Shown here piece by piece: positions 46,013 through 57,069 of a stretch of DNA of 64,000 bases. A model generated the notes under the pieces. The model was not told the DNA's origin. It did no database searches and saw only the letters and a list, made by a program, of their open reading frames with translations. Within the stretch, counting starts at the first letter, position 1. Each line of letters begins with the position of its first letter. Both the position numbers and the translations under genes were made by a program. The DNA is from Globodera rostochiensis (taxonomy: Eukaryota; Nematoda; Chromadorea; Rhabditida; Heteroderidae): positions 672,964-736,963 of the forward strand of contig JAEVLN010000029.1 of NCBI GenBank assembly GCA_018350325.1. The letters are read 5' to 3'.

Positions 46013-46171
46013 ATGCAATTTATCATTAACAAAAAATTAGATATAAATCAATCTGCATTCGACGCGTGCAATAATTTGAATGGCAGTGCCAAACGTTTTG
46101 ATCGGCCACCAACATTATTAAAGTTTTTTATAAAAGTGTTGTTACTTTGTGGAGTTTTAAAAAATAAATAA
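46013..46171 (+). CDS. 52-residue ATG frame
   Basis: MQFIINKKLDINQSAFDACN, then NLNGSAKRFDRPPTLLKFFI to TAA. The reverse strand is also open (46048-46230). Confidence 0.4.
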   Translation: MQFIINKKLDINQSAFDACNNLNGSAKRFDRPPTLLKFFIKVLLLCGVLKNK

Positions 46172-46943
46172 GTATTTTTTATTATTGTGATGTGCTTAAA
46201 TAAAAATTTATTTAGGCCACAGATACGCATTCTTTTATTATATTAATAAATGCAAATAAATCTGCAATTCATTTTTTCAAACTAAACTTAATCCTTAATT
46301 TAAGTTATTATTCAACAATAAGCCACTCAGCTAGCTTGTATAATTGATTTTTCTAATTAAAATGTCGTAAAAATTTTTGTTTTCTAATCAATTATTACTT
46401 TTTTAAAAATTGCATTTTCCATAATCTCAGTTTCCAAGAGTTAACATTATTTTTAAATTACTTAATAATTTTTGAGTTATAAAGTAAGTAATTATTTGAA
46501 CAAAAAAATGTGAATCTAATTAATTTAAAATTCAAAATGTTTTAATGAATTCAAATGACAAGGACCAATTCAAAAAGCATGATTAATTTCTTCGAAACGC
46601 TCAGTAAACTTATTATTACTAATATATGCTAAATATTGCTAAATTGTTTTTAATAAAATGGGATGTTCAAAATTTATAATAATAATATATAGTTGATTAT
46701 ATAGTTTTTTTTTGCCTTTTACAATTCATATTGTCACACTTATCTTTCAAATAGGTTTTTGAAGTTAAATAAATACATAATTGCATATTTTATTTCTACT
46801 AGGCTCATTTATCAAATAAAATAAAGTTTAAATTTTTTTTTGTAGTTTATTGATTCACACAGGAATTATTTTAGAAATACTTTAAAATATAAATTTTAAT
46901 ATTTTAACATAATATCAAATCTTATACTGACTGCTTCTCTCAG

Positions 46944-46985
46944 CTTCGCTGCGGCAACTTGGTGGTCCCCGGACTGACTTTTTAG
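46944..46985 (+). CDS. Short terminal exon candidate
   Basis: After CTGACTGCTTCTCTCAG: LRCGNLVVPGLTF to TAG. Confidence 0.4.
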   Translation, partial: LRCGNLVVPGLTF

Positions 46986-47308
46986 TTAAGCAAACTTCAA
47001 AAACATAATCCAATTTTTTTTTGCAAATTAAAATTAATATTTCCCATACATTTTATACCATTTAAATTATGTTGTTTTTCCTTATAATTTATGGATTCTT
47101 TAAATATAGTTTATATCGTTTTTTTGATGTTTTAATAGTTGGATTTTTCAAATTATTTGAAAATTCAATTTTTAAAATATTCCATAATATATGATTTTAA
47201 ACATTTTATCATTTCAAACTACGTTTGGTGTGAATTCTTTTATGCGCATTTGTCATTTTAGTATTTGTGATGTTTTGCAATTTCTAAAGTTTTATAATTT
47301 AAAGAGAT

Positions 47309-47498
47309 CGGACGGTACGGGAAAGTACCGACGCTTTTTCGGTACTCAGGCATCGGTACTTTGCCGAAAAGTACCGACCGAACTTTTTCGGAAAGTACCG
47401 ATGGTTTTCGGTACCGGTACTAAACGTACCGACCGAAAAAATCTGAGTACCGGAGGTACCGACCGAACAAAATTTGAGTACCGAAAAAAGTACCGAAT
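47309..47498. repeat. GTACCG/CGGTAC-rich cluster
   Basis: About fourteen GTACCG or CGGTAC hexamers in 190 bp, many within GTACCGACCGAA. Lies directly 5' of a tRNA-headed element and may be part of it. Confidence 0.8.
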
Positions 47499-47547
47499 GG
47501 AAAAATTGATAATATATATGAATTTTTCAACCGTTATTCAAAATATC

Positions 47548-48160
47548 ACGTGGCTCAGTGGTTAAACTGTTAACCAAAAGACTTTATTGTCTGAGGTTCG
47601 AGTCCTCGAGTCAAATTCCTTTTTATTATTTTTATTGAATGCCCTGCTGAGCCCGTAGAAAAAGACCGAAGGAATGGGAAGTTTCCCTCGATTTTGAGGG
47701 AATCTCCCCCAAATATGTATAATGTTTTTTGCGTAAATAAATATGCAAAATAACTGACCTTCAAAGATCAAAAACCACATGAAGGTTCCCTCATTTTTCA
47801 GTGGAAGGGAGATTTCCCTCAATTTCTCGATTTCGGGGGAAATCGCCAAAATCCCCCGATTTTCTTTTTTTACAGGAATTCACTTGGAATTGGGGGAAAA
47901 TTCCCTGGGAACGTTCCCGGGGAATTTTCGGAGGAAAGTTCCCTCGGTCTTTTTCTACGGGCTCTGGTGAGTGATGTGGTTGCCTGGGGTTTAAACCCCG
48001 ACTGTGTAAATAGTAATTAACTTCATGGCAAGAAAAACAATATTTTTTCATTAAATATGTATTTAAGAATCGAAAATGGACAAGTTTTTTTAATAAAATC
48101 GTAAGAGTTTTCATTTTTTTCTCGGCGGCACCTATCGGCACCGCCGACCGACCCCTCACC
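47548..48160 (+). mobile_element. tRNA-headed SINE-like element interrupted by a TIR element
   Basis: A-box-like TGGCTCAGTGG (47551) and B-box GGTTCGAGTCC (47595) form a tRNA-like head, followed by AT-rich body and the GC-rich tail GGCACCTATCGGCACCGCCG (48127). The same tail appears at 59829-59855. A 314-bp element (47650-47963) lies inside. Boundaries are approximate. Confidence 0.55.
47650..47963. mobile_element. 314-bp terminal-inverted-repeat element
   Basis: Ends AGCCCGTAGAAAAAGACCGA and the inverse TCGGTCTTTTTCTACGGGCT, with one mismatch over about 25 bp; flanked by CTG on both sides (possible 3-bp target duplication). No transposase; a MITE. Overlapping frames inside are not genes. 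Confidence 0.75.
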
Positions 48161-48597
48161 CTTCAAACTGATCCAAAAACTATTAAAATTCTTACCATAA
48201 GCTGACCGCTGAGCGAAAATCCGAATACATGCCCTTTTTTATTTATCAAAGCGACAATAATCAAACTCTTAATGTTAAACTATTATATTATAAAAATTAT
48301 AAAAGAGATATTTCATTAATTTGCGTTATATTTTATGAAATTTTTAATTATTTTAAATAAATTATGGCATTTTTATTTTTCAATTTTAACGCTGAAATAG
48401 ATTTTTTGATAAAAAACTATCTTCATATTTTAAAATTATATCATAATTTAAAACAGCCAAAAATGCAATTGGATTACCTTTTAAATTGGTTAATGGAAAT
48501 ATTTAATCAGAAAATTGTCGCCTCTTACGTAGCTTTGATATTTATAATATATGTATCAATTGTTATTTAATAATATTTATATCATTGTTTTATTGCA

Positions 48598-48741
48598 ATG
48601 GTTAGCTCACTGCGACAGTCACGATATTTAGCTGGCCAAATTCCGCTACCAGGTAGTCGAAGAAGTGATTATTTTCTTAATGACTTGAATATTTATGATT
48701 TTCTAATTTATCATAGATTTTATATCATAAGTTTATATTAA
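48598..48741 (+). CDS. 47-residue ATG frame
   Basis: MVSSLRQSRYLAGQIPLPGS, then RRSDYFLNDLNIYDFLIYHR to TAA. A donor (GTAGTCG) inside could end an exon after PLP. Confidence 0.43.
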   Translation: MVSSLRQSRYLAGQIPLPGSRRSDYFLNDLNIYDFLIYHRFYIISLY

Positions 48742-49042
48742 TTGTCATTTAAAGCAATCACTTTATTTTATATGCAGTTTCTTTCCCAACTACTTGATAG
48801 ACGGATAAAATGTTATATGAATCTGCAAAATAACAATCTAATTAAATTTATTTAATATTGAATTTGTATGTAGGCCTTTAAATTCATAACTTTAAGTTTA
48901 TGTTATTTAAAAATTATATGCTTAATTTTTATTGGTAAAAATTTAGTTTTGCTTTTAATTTGTAATTTATATTATTAGGTTTACAAATATAATTAGTTTA
49001 AAGCAGAGTTATTAGTTTGGTTTTATTATTTTTTATTTGCAG

Positions 49043-49137
49043 TCAAATGGCGTGTGTTTGCCCGTTTGACACAAAACACTCTGTCAAGTGATTTTATTGT
49101 TAACCAAACAAAACGGCAGCCTAAGGCAACCAGATAA
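49043..49137 (+). CDS. Terminal exon candidate
   Basis: Acceptor TTTTTTATTTGCAG, two bases, then KWRVFARLTQNTLSSDFIVN, QTKRQPKATR to TAA. Basic C-terminus. Confidence 0.48.
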
Positions 49138-49260
49138 AATCTTATTTATATATATGGCATTATGTTTATAGGATTAACAATTAATTTTATTTAATGGAAT
49201 CTATTTTTGACTCATGTGAATAAATGAGCAACGCAGTGCTTCTTTATTCTTTTTTTGCAG

Positions 49261-49387
49261 CGTGTTAATTTTAAAAGTACTCATTTATTATTTATTTAAA
49301 TTGTTTGGATTTATGACTCTGCGGCAAACGGCGCATATGTTTGCCCAGCTCTTATATTATTTAGCGTATTGTTATCTGTTTACTTAA
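49261..49387 (+). CDS. Terminal exon candidate, membrane type
   Basis: Acceptor TATTCTTTTTTTGCAG, one base, then VLILKVLIYYLFKLFGFMTL, RQTAHMFAQLLYYLAYCYLF to TAA. Two hydrophobic stretches. Confidence 0.44.
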
Positions 49388-50134
49388 TAAAATCAAAATA
49401 CACAGTAAATATTAATTTAATTTGAGATTCATAATGAATTTGCTTTTCTATATTTTTTTTAATAGAAAACATAGATAAATTTGGATAATGACCAAATGTT
49501 ATTTATATACCTAAGACAAAGACCGTTTTGTATTATGCTTTTCATTTCCTTTTATTTAAATTTAATATTAATTCCATTGTTTGGGTTTTGATAATTAAAA
49601 TAAATGCCATTTCATTTGCTTTGGATCATTATCTTTTTTCTCTTCTTCTAAATTTTCACTTTTAATAAAATTATTTTATGTGACGGTCTTTTAAATTTAT
49701 TTGTTCAAATTTTATTATAAAAGGATGAATATTTTTCTATTTTATAGCTTGATTCCATTTTAACAGAGTTATTTTTATTAATTTTAATATTTTTTAACAA
49801 TTATATTTAATTTTTTTCTTGAACTGTAAGATGTTGTTCACATAAAAGAAAAAGCGAGAATATATGTGCCTTTCTCGCGCTGACTCTCAAATAAGTTAAA
49901 GTCCAATACTCGTAATTTAATCTATAATTTTTTATTTTACAAATCGTAACAAATAGGAATGGGCTAAGCCACATCAACGCCACAACTGTTAAGAGGCTTT
50001 CTATATCGTTTTGCAGATTTAATTATTTGCAATAACCAATTAAATTTGTTCGTTTTTATGTAAATTTTTAATTCATGCTTTATTTAGATAAACAAATATT
50101 TTAATTGCTCTCTATATTGTTTATCAAAATTATT

Positions 50135-50254
50135 ATGTATTTCTGTAAAAGATTCGATTTTGACTTATTTTTTAAATTAATTTTTTCTTATAAAATCGCT
50201 GAATCTGTCTTCGATTGCAATATACGGACCCAAAACGTGATAATTTTAACTTAA
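50135..50254 (+). CDS. 39-residue ATG frame
   Basis: MYFCKRFDFDLFFKLIFSYK, then IAESVFDCNIRTQNVIILT to TAA. Confidence 0.38.
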   Translation: MYFCKRFDFDLFFKLIFSYKIAESVFDCNIRTQNVIILT

Positions 50255-50277
50255 TTTATTGTACCGTATGTTTCTAG

Positions 50278-50346
50278 GTTCAGTGCCGTCTGAGCAGTGC
50301 AGTGGTTAATCCTCCACTGTTTTTTGCGCTACCAATAGTAACATAA
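50278..50346 (+). CDS. Exon candidate after acceptor
   Basis: After CCGTATGTTTCTAG: VQCRLSSAVVNPPLFFALPI, with a possible donor GTAACA after the last Ile. Twenty-four bases after the previous frame's stop. Confidence 0.42.
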   Translation, partial: VQCRLSSAVVNPPLFFALPIVT

Positions 50347-50685
50347 GATTTGCTTTAATTAAACCTTCAAATCATATTTTCTGTGGTTTTTAAAAATTTT
50401 ATTGTATTTGATTTATTACTTATTTTTGAATTTACAATTAATTTGTGGTTTATTATTGATTCGACATATTGTTTCATAATCTTTGTAAATGGCAATTTTT
50501 ACATCAAAAGTAAAAAACGATAGAAGAAAATTAATACATAGTAATACAGCTAAGAATATCAATTGTTTTAATGAAAACACTTCGTAATTTCAGCTTCGTC
50601 TCATTTTTTTTTTTTAATTTTTGAGCCGGATACGATATACTCAGAACATTGGTTAAGTGTATTTCAAATTGTAATTTTTTCATAG

Positions 50686-50712
50686 GAATTTGGAACTTGA
50701 ATTGAGTCGCGG
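50686..50712 (+). CDS. 27-bp microexon candidate
   Basis: TTTTTTCATAG acceptor, GTGCTC donor; NLELELSRG-type reading. Confidence 0.28.
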
Positions 50713-50729
50713 GTGCTCTTTTTTTGTTA

Positions 50730-51500
50730 TATTATTTTTATATTACTTTTAACTGTTGAATGCAGGATATTTACTATTATTTAGAGAATGATTGCATTTT
50801 TATTTAGTTATGAAATTGAAACGTTCTGGTGTAATTATATTATTTTATTTTTCTGGGGATATTTTTGGAAGTTTAATTGCTAATATTTTTATTTTATTCT
50901 TTTAGTTTATTTAAATTCAAGTTTTTTGAAAAAAAACGCACAATATGTCACTTCTATATAAAATGTATAATCTGCATTCTGCTCGTCATTCTCATATAAT
51001 TCACGCGGTTGCTAGTTTAAGTTATTGAAGTAAAAAGTGCATAAAAAATAATTGCTTAAATTTTATAATTTTATTTGCATTAATTTTTCTCCTTTTTTAA
51101 TACTTTTATTAAAAAAATTCTTGGTTGCTTCTGTGTGTTCATCATTAAGAAGTAAAAAGAAGAAAAAATAATTTAATTAATTATGCATATATTGTTAATA
51201 TATACAAAACATAACTCTGAAATTATTTTTATTCTCCAATTCATTATTTTTTAATTTTAGAAAAAATTCAACCGCCATAATACCGAATAAACCTGGGATA
51301 GGATACATTTATTATATATTGTTATTTAAGTAATTTCCATATTTCAATTTTAATCAACTAATAATTGTAATTACAATATTTTTCTATTTCTCCAATCACA
51401 ATAAAATAATGATTATTTAAGTTTGTTTTAATAAATTCGAATTTTTATGTGCAAAAAATGCACTCTCTTCGTTATTGGTTGTGTTTTTAAGTATAATATT
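50730..51500. other. AT-rich background
   Basis: T-rich sequence. One weak ATG frame at 50963-51028 (MYNLHSARHSHIIHAVASLS). Nothing else supported. Confidence 0.35.
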
Positions 51501-51509
51501 TGGTTAGCC

Positions 51510-52703
51510 GACATTTGCGCCTCAGACATTTGCGGCCAAGGCATTTGCGGCCTAAGACAAAATAGACATTTGCGGCCCTTTGGTCTAATAATATTAATTG
51601 CTTAATGTCAATTTGCTTTTTGCTCTTGCCGTGTCTACGGATAAGGGCCGAAACACTAATGCAAAATACATCACTAAATGTTGTGGCTTCCGTACTGATG
51701 AGGCCCGGTCACAACAATTAGGAAAAAATGTTTTTTTTGTGACATAAAGCCGCAAATGTCTATTTTGTCTTAGGCCGCAAATGACTGGGCCGCAAATGTC
51801 TGGCCGCAAATGTCTATTTTGTCTAAGGGCGCAAATGTCTGGGCCGCAAATGTCTGGCCGCAAATGTCTATTTTGTCTTAGGCCGCAAATGTCTGGGCCG
51901 CAAATGTATGGCCGCAAATGTCTATTTGTCTTAGGCCGCAAAAGTCTGGCCGCAAATGTCTATTTTGTCATTAGGGCGCAAATGTCTGGGCCGCAAATGT
52001 ATGGCCGCAAATGTCTATTTTGTCTTAGGCCGCAAATGTCTGGGCCGCAAATGTCTGGCCACAAATGTCTATTTTGTCTTAGGGCGCAAATGTCTGGGCC
52101 GCAAATGTATAGCCGCAAATGTCTATTTTGTCTTAGGCCGCAAATGTCTGGGCCGCAAATGTATGGCCGCAAATGTCTATTTGTCTTAGGCCGCAAAAGT
52201 CTGGCCGCAAATGTCTATTTTGTCATTAGGGCGCAAATGTCTGGGCCGCAAATGTATGGCCGCAAATGTCTATTTTGTCTTAGGCCGCAAATGTATGGGC
52301 CGCAAATGTATGGCCGCAAATGTCTATTTTGTCTTAGGCCGCAAATGTCTGGGCCGCAAATGTCTGGCCGCAAATGTCTATTTTGTCTTAGGGCGCAAAT
52401 GTCTGGGCCGCAAATGTATAGCCGCAAATGTCTATTTTGTCTTAGGCCGCAAATGTCTGGGCCGCAAATGTATGGCCGCAAATGTCTATTTTGTCTTAGG
52501 CCGCAAATGTCTGGGCCGCAAATGTATGGCCGCAAATGTCTATTTTGTCTTAGGCCGCAAATGTCTGGGCCGCAAATGTCTGGCCGCAAATGTCTATTTT
52601 GTCTTAGGGCGCAAATGTCTGGGCCGCAAATGTATAGCCGCAAATGTCTATTTTGTCTTAGGCCGCAAATGTCTGGGCCGCAAATGTCTGAGACGCAAAT
52701 GTC
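51510..52703. mobile_element. Foldback-like element with 67-bp TIRs and an expanded 54-bp array
   Basis: The left end 51510-51576 (GACATTTGCGCCTCAGACAT...) is the inverse of the right end 52637-52703, 64 of 67 bases matching by hand. The right arm has grown into an array of GGCCGCAAATGTCTG/TATTTTGTCTTA units (~54 bp). A spacer of about 170 bp (51578-51748) has no open gene. No clear target duplication. The structure resembles foldback (FB/Galileo-like) elements. Confidence 0.82.
51749..52703. repeat. 54-bp tandem array with higher-order structure
   Basis: The monomer is 54 bp (18 codons), so several frames stay open on both strands, including a 320-codon plus frame with RPQMSGPQMYGRKCLFCL-type repeats. 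Variants (TTTGTCATTAGG, AAAAGTCTGG) recur 255 bp apart, and the TATAGCCGC variant recurs at 309 and 216 bp, showing multi-monomer amplification. I do not call a protein. Confidence 0.92.
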
Positions 52704-52773
52704 TACACACCATAACTTTCTTTGTTTAAGTCGAATCGCTTAGCTTTCGCCTTTGTAAGCTTCTACTCATTGC

Positions 52774-52887
52774 ATGCTTTCGAATGATACCAAGTGTTTG
52801 GTCTGGTTCACTTTGAACAAAGTTTTAACGAAAAACTTGTCAGGGCAATTTTATTTTCGTGGCATTTGGTGTCACCGTGTTTTGTAG
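52774..52887 (+). CDS. 37-residue ATG frame
   Basis: MLSNDTKCLVWFTLNKVLTK, then NLSGQFYFRGIWCHRVL to TAG, directly followed by GTAAAA. Starts about 70 bp after the foldback element. Confidence 0.4.
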   Translation: MLSNDTKCLVWFTLNKVLTKNLSGQFYFRGIWCHRVL

Positions 52888-53010
52888 GTAAAATAATTGC
52901 AATTTTGGATAGAAATATGAAATAATCAATCAATAAAAGTAAAATGGAGGAATATTTCCATTGCATAATTTTGTAATACTTTATAAATATAAGCGAATAA
53001 ATTAAATTGA

Positions 53011-53079
53011 TGGAATGGCGGAATTCCCAAATTTCGCAATATAATCAATGATCTTCCGGCGTACTGGTTTTTGATTTAA
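53011..53079 (+). CDS. Exon-like frame
   Basis: WNGGIPKFRNIINDLPAYWF, then LI to TAA, next to the ATG frame at 53080. Confidence 0.36.
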   Translation, partial: WNGGIPKFRNIINDLPAYWFLI

Positions 53080-53268
53080 ATGTTTCGCCGCTGTTTTTCT
53101 TTTTTCGGGATTTTTGTTGACTTTTTCATTGGTGTATACGGTCCAATGCCATTTTTGTTGCAGATTTTTTATTTTTTACTAACCTTTGCTGCAAAAGCGT
53201 GGGAATTATCTAAATTGTTTGTTCATCAATTAAGCAACATATTTTTATGTGTAGCGAATAATAAATGA
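53080..53268 (+). CDS. 62-residue hydrophobic ATG frame
   Basis: MFRRCFSFFGIFVDFFIGVY, then hydrophobic stretches and WELSKLFVHQLSNIFLCVAN to TAA. Two likely membrane segments. Not recognised. Confidence 0.36.
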   Translation: MFRRCFSFFGIFVDFFIGVYGPMPFLLQIFYFLLTFAAKAWELSKLFVHQLSNIFLCVANNK

Positions 53269-53487
53269 AAACGTATGCAAAAAACTCATCATATATTATT
53301 TAAACCTATGTAAGTAATGAATGGACTATATAAAAAAATAATAAATTTTATAAACGATAAATGTTAAAAAAATTTTTGTAAAAAGGTTTATGTACGCGGG
53401 TGCATGACTTACTTATTTATAATTATTGGATTTCTTATTTTGATTAATTTTTCATATTGATAATAAAACTTGGGGAAAATAAGTCCT

Positions 53488-53526
53488 ATGTTGTACTTTT
53501 CTACCCGCTCTTGTTTGCTAGATCTT
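53488..53526 (+). CDS. Exon candidate ending at GTAAGT donor
   Basis: MLYFSTRSCLLDL directly before GTAAGTCAG. The frame is open upstream from 53470 (NLGKISP). Confidence 0.36.
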
Positions 53527-53699
53527 GTAAGTCAGTCTTGCTTTTTTAGTTTAAACCAAAAAATCGGATGATTTTTCAAATTAATAAAAGCGGCCTAAAT
53601 CGTGCCTTTTAATTTTGCAAATTTTTTGTTTAAATCAGTTAACGATGATTTTATATGTACATTATTTTTAAGATTTTAATATTATAATTTTTTTATTAA

Positions 53700-53813
53700 G
53701 TTGCAAATGGATTTTATATTGAAGAAGTAATTTTTTATATTAAATGTGATGTCCGTCATCTCCGTATAGAAAAAGGCAACAAAGCGATTCAAATTAAGGA
53801 TGGTATGATGTGA
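53700..53813 (+). CDS. Protein-like frame, 37 codons
   Basis: VANGFYIEEVIFYIKCDVRH, then LRIEKGNKAIQIKDGMM to TGA; possible acceptor TTTTTTTATTAAG at its start. Alternating pattern suggests beta strands. Not recognised. Confidence 0.48.
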   Translation, partial: VANGFYIEEVIFYIKCDVRHLRIEKGNKAIQIKDGMM

Positions 53814-53989
53814 TTTTGCAATACATTAGTTAGCCAATGCCTTTTTTGGGTCAAACTGCAATTGCTTATATTGTTAATGAAATTCTTTTTTATTTTTTTA
53901 GATTTTTCTTTATCGTGTTATAATTTTAGAATTATTTTCAATATTTTGCTTTTTGCCTTTTATGGCTCCGTGAGATAAGTTCTCGGGCA

Positions 53990-54214
53990 ATGATTATAAT
54001 GATCACCTTGTTAGGAACTACAATGATTATTTGCTTATTTTTTGTAATTAATTGTCAAGCAATTATTTTCTGTATTATTTTTTATTTCTTAAATGTTTTT
54101 AATAAATTTGTGTTTTTTACTAAAGTTTATTTAAATAGATTTTGCGTTTATTATACTTTTATGTCAGCCATATTATATCATACTATTATTGGCTATTTGC
54201 ATTCACTCATTTAA
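53990..54214 (+). CDS. 74-residue hydrophobic ATG frame
   Basis: MIITLLG-type start with long hydrophobic stretches, ending ILYHTIIGYLHSLI. It could be a small membrane protein or simply T-rich intron; the biased composition makes it weak. Confidence 0.22.
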   Translation: MIIMITLLGTTMIICLFFVINCQAIIFCIIFYFLNVFNKFVFFTKVYLNRFCVYYTFMSAILYHTIIGYLHSLI

Positions 54215-54590
54215 AAATATATTTTTTGTTCTACAATAATATTTTATATTATTAAATAAATTTATTTTAATTAAGGCGTACAATTTAGGCGGAGATTTAG
54301 CTTTTTTGACAAACCAATCATTTTTAAAAACTTTAATTGATTTGAAATAGCAATTGAGTATTAACGCTTTTGTAACTTTTTATTCTTTTTTGAAGATTTT
54401 ATTAAATTGTTTCATTTTTAAATTTATATCTTATAAAAATTGACCATTTTCATATTTCGACCAAAATAATTTTATCCTGCGGCTTTTTACAAATTTATTA
54501 TCAATACATTAGAATAAAAAATTATAATTTTAACTAATTTACAAAATTTATAATTCATTATTGCCAATTTTTATTCGAAATTACATCTGA

Positions 54591-54704
54591 ATGCAGAGTT
54601 GTTTTATTACAAATATTTTCATTTCGATTATTGCCCACATTCTTGCCTCGGTTTCGCTCGCTGTCATAGGAAAAGCTGGGAAAAGGAAAAATTTGATATT
54701 GTAA
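54591..54704 (+). CDS. 37-residue ATG frame with signal-like start
   Basis: MQSCFITNIFISIIAHILAS, then VSLAVIGKAGKRKNLIL to TAA. Hydrophobic helix followed by GKAGKRK. Confidence 0.38.
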   Translation: MQSCFITNIFISIIAHILASVSLAVIGKAGKRKNLIL

Positions 54705-54719
54705 AATGTTTTAAGACGC

Positions 54720-55610
54720 TGGCCAAGAATATTCATTTATAATTGTTTTGTTTATTTAACCACAATCATCGCGCTACAGGAATTCAAATTCTGTTTGATT
54801 TTTTATAATGTAAATATTTATTATTTTTAACCAATTAAAAGTTGGAATTCAATGACTTTGATGTAAGATTAACCAGATTAATGATTTCTTTTAAAAAATT
54901 TGGATAATAATAATTAAAAATTCGACCTGAAATAAAATTATTGCAAAAATATTATGTAATTTTTTAAATAATTAACAGTCAAGCTTAAATAATTTTACAA
55001 ATTAACTCATTTTTCCAAATTAACTAATTTGTTAATGATTGTTATTTTTTATTTTTCAAATTTAATTAGCTTGTGTATTTTTGTGATTCTTTTTTTAGTG
55101 AGTGTTTTTTGTTATTTTTAATCAATGATAATTTTACAATAATGAAACTATAGTCATTGTTTGCAAATATACACAGTTTGCCATCAAATATTTAGAATAG
55201 GAACATAAAAACTTGAAAATACTATTTATTCAGGGTTATTTCACTTATAGTCTTAAATTTTCAAAACAATTTGTTTTTCTTAAACAATTGCAGACTCACC
55301 TTAATATTATTTTGGTCGTTAACAATCATTTCATATTAAAATTTATTAATGATAAAACTTTTTGTTCTTTATTGAAGACGATGTACGAATTTGCCTCTCA
55401 CGCGCATTTAATTGCTTTATGAAACACTGGAAATAACAAATAAAGAGAAATTAAAGGAAAAAATGAATTATTATTTCATATCGATTATAATCGAAATTTG
55501 ATTTTTGTCATTTCGAATATTTTTTAAATATGCTTAGGTTGAGCCAATTTATTATTGCTGATTTGTTTTAATTTGATAATTACAGTTGATCTATTTTATT
55601 TTGGTATTCG
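54720..55610. other. AT-rich background
   Basis: T-rich. A 69-codon frame at 55213 is weak. Nothing firm. Confidence 0.4.
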
Positions 55611-55628
55611 GTTTTGATGGTACCTCAG

Positions 55629-55686
55629 TCGTAATGTAGAGCTACCGAAATCACCATGTTACTTTAACGCTCCATTTGGATTTTTT
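55629..55686 (+). CDS. 58-bp internal exon with both splice sites
   Basis: Acceptor ATGGTACCTCAG and donor GTACGG; one base, then RNVELPKSPCYFNAPFGFF. The frame also continues to 55760 if unspliced. Confidence 0.48.
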
Positions 55687-56267
55687 GTACGGACGCCATT
55701 CCTGTTTTTATTCTTTTTCAATATAAAAAGAAAAAATAAAAAATTTTTTAATTTATATTAAAAGTTGAAGAGAAAATATCACTTATATAACTTTTATCTT
55801 TGAATTGCCATGTAATTTTTTGGATTTAAGCTAAGCACTCAACTTAATGCGTTTAATAAATATCAATTTTACTGAGCGTCGTCTCATTAATTCGTTTATC
55901 ATTCTTAGTTGTATATTTATTTCAAAGTTCAGTTTTAATGTATAGGGTTTATATTATTAATGCTGGGTTTTTAATTTTTTAAGGTCCATTTTTTCCTTTA
56001 CATCATGCCTGGTTATTAGAGTTAGATTTAGGCACACATGCAAAATCATAATTGATGGTATCACAGAAGTGAATATTTAATAGATATTTTTTTGATACAA
56101 TTTTTGTAGCAATATCTTTCATAATAGAAATAAATTATTTAATTTGTTTCATTTTGAATAATGGTTTCCGACCCGGCATAAATTTTTTAATCAAAAGCGT
56201 TGTAATTTATAATTTTTATATGATATAATACTTTGGTTTTTCAATATTCATAAAAACTTTTAGTTAG

Positions 56268-56426
56268 TATGCATCGTTAATTGTAGTAAATTTTAAGACG
56301 ACTTTCATCATCATCGCGCAGGGCAAAAGAACACCTGACGCGCACGAAGTTCTTGCACTAAATTATTTTATTATTTTTAAAAGTGTGAATTTTCCTGCTA
56401 TCTGGCCGTTCATTTGTTGTAAATAA
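56268..56426 (+). CDS. Protein-like frame, 52 codons
   Basis: FKTTFIIIIAQGKRTPDAHE, then VLALNYFIIFKSVNFPAIWP to TAA. Confidence 0.42.
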   Translation, partial: YASLIVVNFKTTFIIIAQGKRTPDAHEVLALNYFIIFKSVNFPAIWPFICCK

Positions 56427-56532
56427 TGATTATTTGTTAATTCAATTAGTAAACGATATATACAACAAACACTGCAATGAGCTCTCGCAAATGATTTAAA
56501 AACTTACACACGGCCTTCTGCGTTTCACAAAA

Positions 56533-56619
56533 ATGGCGAAAATTAGGCTGTGCTGTGTAATAGCTTTTTGCAAAAAAAAAAAAAATTTGTTGTTAAACTT
56601 AATGAAACTTGACCGGTAA
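56533..56619 (+). CDS. 28-residue ATG frame
   Basis: MAKIRLCCVIAFCKKKKNLL, then LNLMKLDR to TAA; the start context AAAATGG is good. It includes an A14 run. Confidence 0.33.
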   Translation: MAKIRLCCVIAFCKKKKNLLLNLMKLDR

Positions 56620-56715
56620 TTAAAAATTATTTTAAAGAAAGATGCTGATTAAACTCAAATAAATATGAATGTTAATATTTTAATTAATTTGAAGTCAATT
56701 TCCACGAGGTTCTAG

Positions 56716-56784
56716 AGGCTACCCTATTGTACATGCCCTTTTTGTTTTTCTTCACCATATCAAAATGAATTACCTAATACATAA
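56716..56784 (+). CDS. Cys-rich terminal exon candidate
   Basis: After CGAGGTTCTAG: RLPYCTCPFCFSSPYQNELP, then NT to TAA. CxCxxC spacing. Confidence 0.36.
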   Translation, partial: RLPYCTCPFCFSSPYQNELPNT

Positions 56785-56939
56785 CGGTTTTGGATATTTT
56801 GTTTATCTAGCAGTTCATATTATTGCATTAATTGAAGCAATTCTTCTTATATTGAACTCTATTACAATAATTCATTTTTTGGTATTACATTATATATTGA
56901 CATAATATTTGTAAAATTTAGTAGTTAAAACGCGCTTAA

Positions 56940-57065
56940 TTTTTTCATTTATTGGTTGCGTGCAACTTTTTGAAAAAGACTCGTCTAAACCAATGCACCG
57001 CCATTTGGTGCCCGATTAAATGTAAAACGGGGACATTTATTTTAAGAATTATTTTTCTTAAATAA
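56940..57065 (+). CDS. Protein-like frame, 41 codons
   Basis: LVACNFLKKTRLNQCTAIWC, then PIKCKTGTFILRIIFLK to TAA. Four Cys. Confidence 0.42.
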   Translation, partial: FFHLLVACNFLKKTRLNQCTAIWCPIKCKTGTFILRIIFLK

Positions 57066-57069
57066 ATAA

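Noticed and set aside
47562..48159. Several overlapping frames of 63-122 codons
   Set aside because: They fall inside the SINE-like and MITE sequences and are open because of local GC content.
51781..52743. 320-codon plus-strand open frame
   Set aside because: Produced by a 54-bp tandem repeat whose length is a multiple of three; both strands and several frames are open, and the region lies within an inverted-repeat element.
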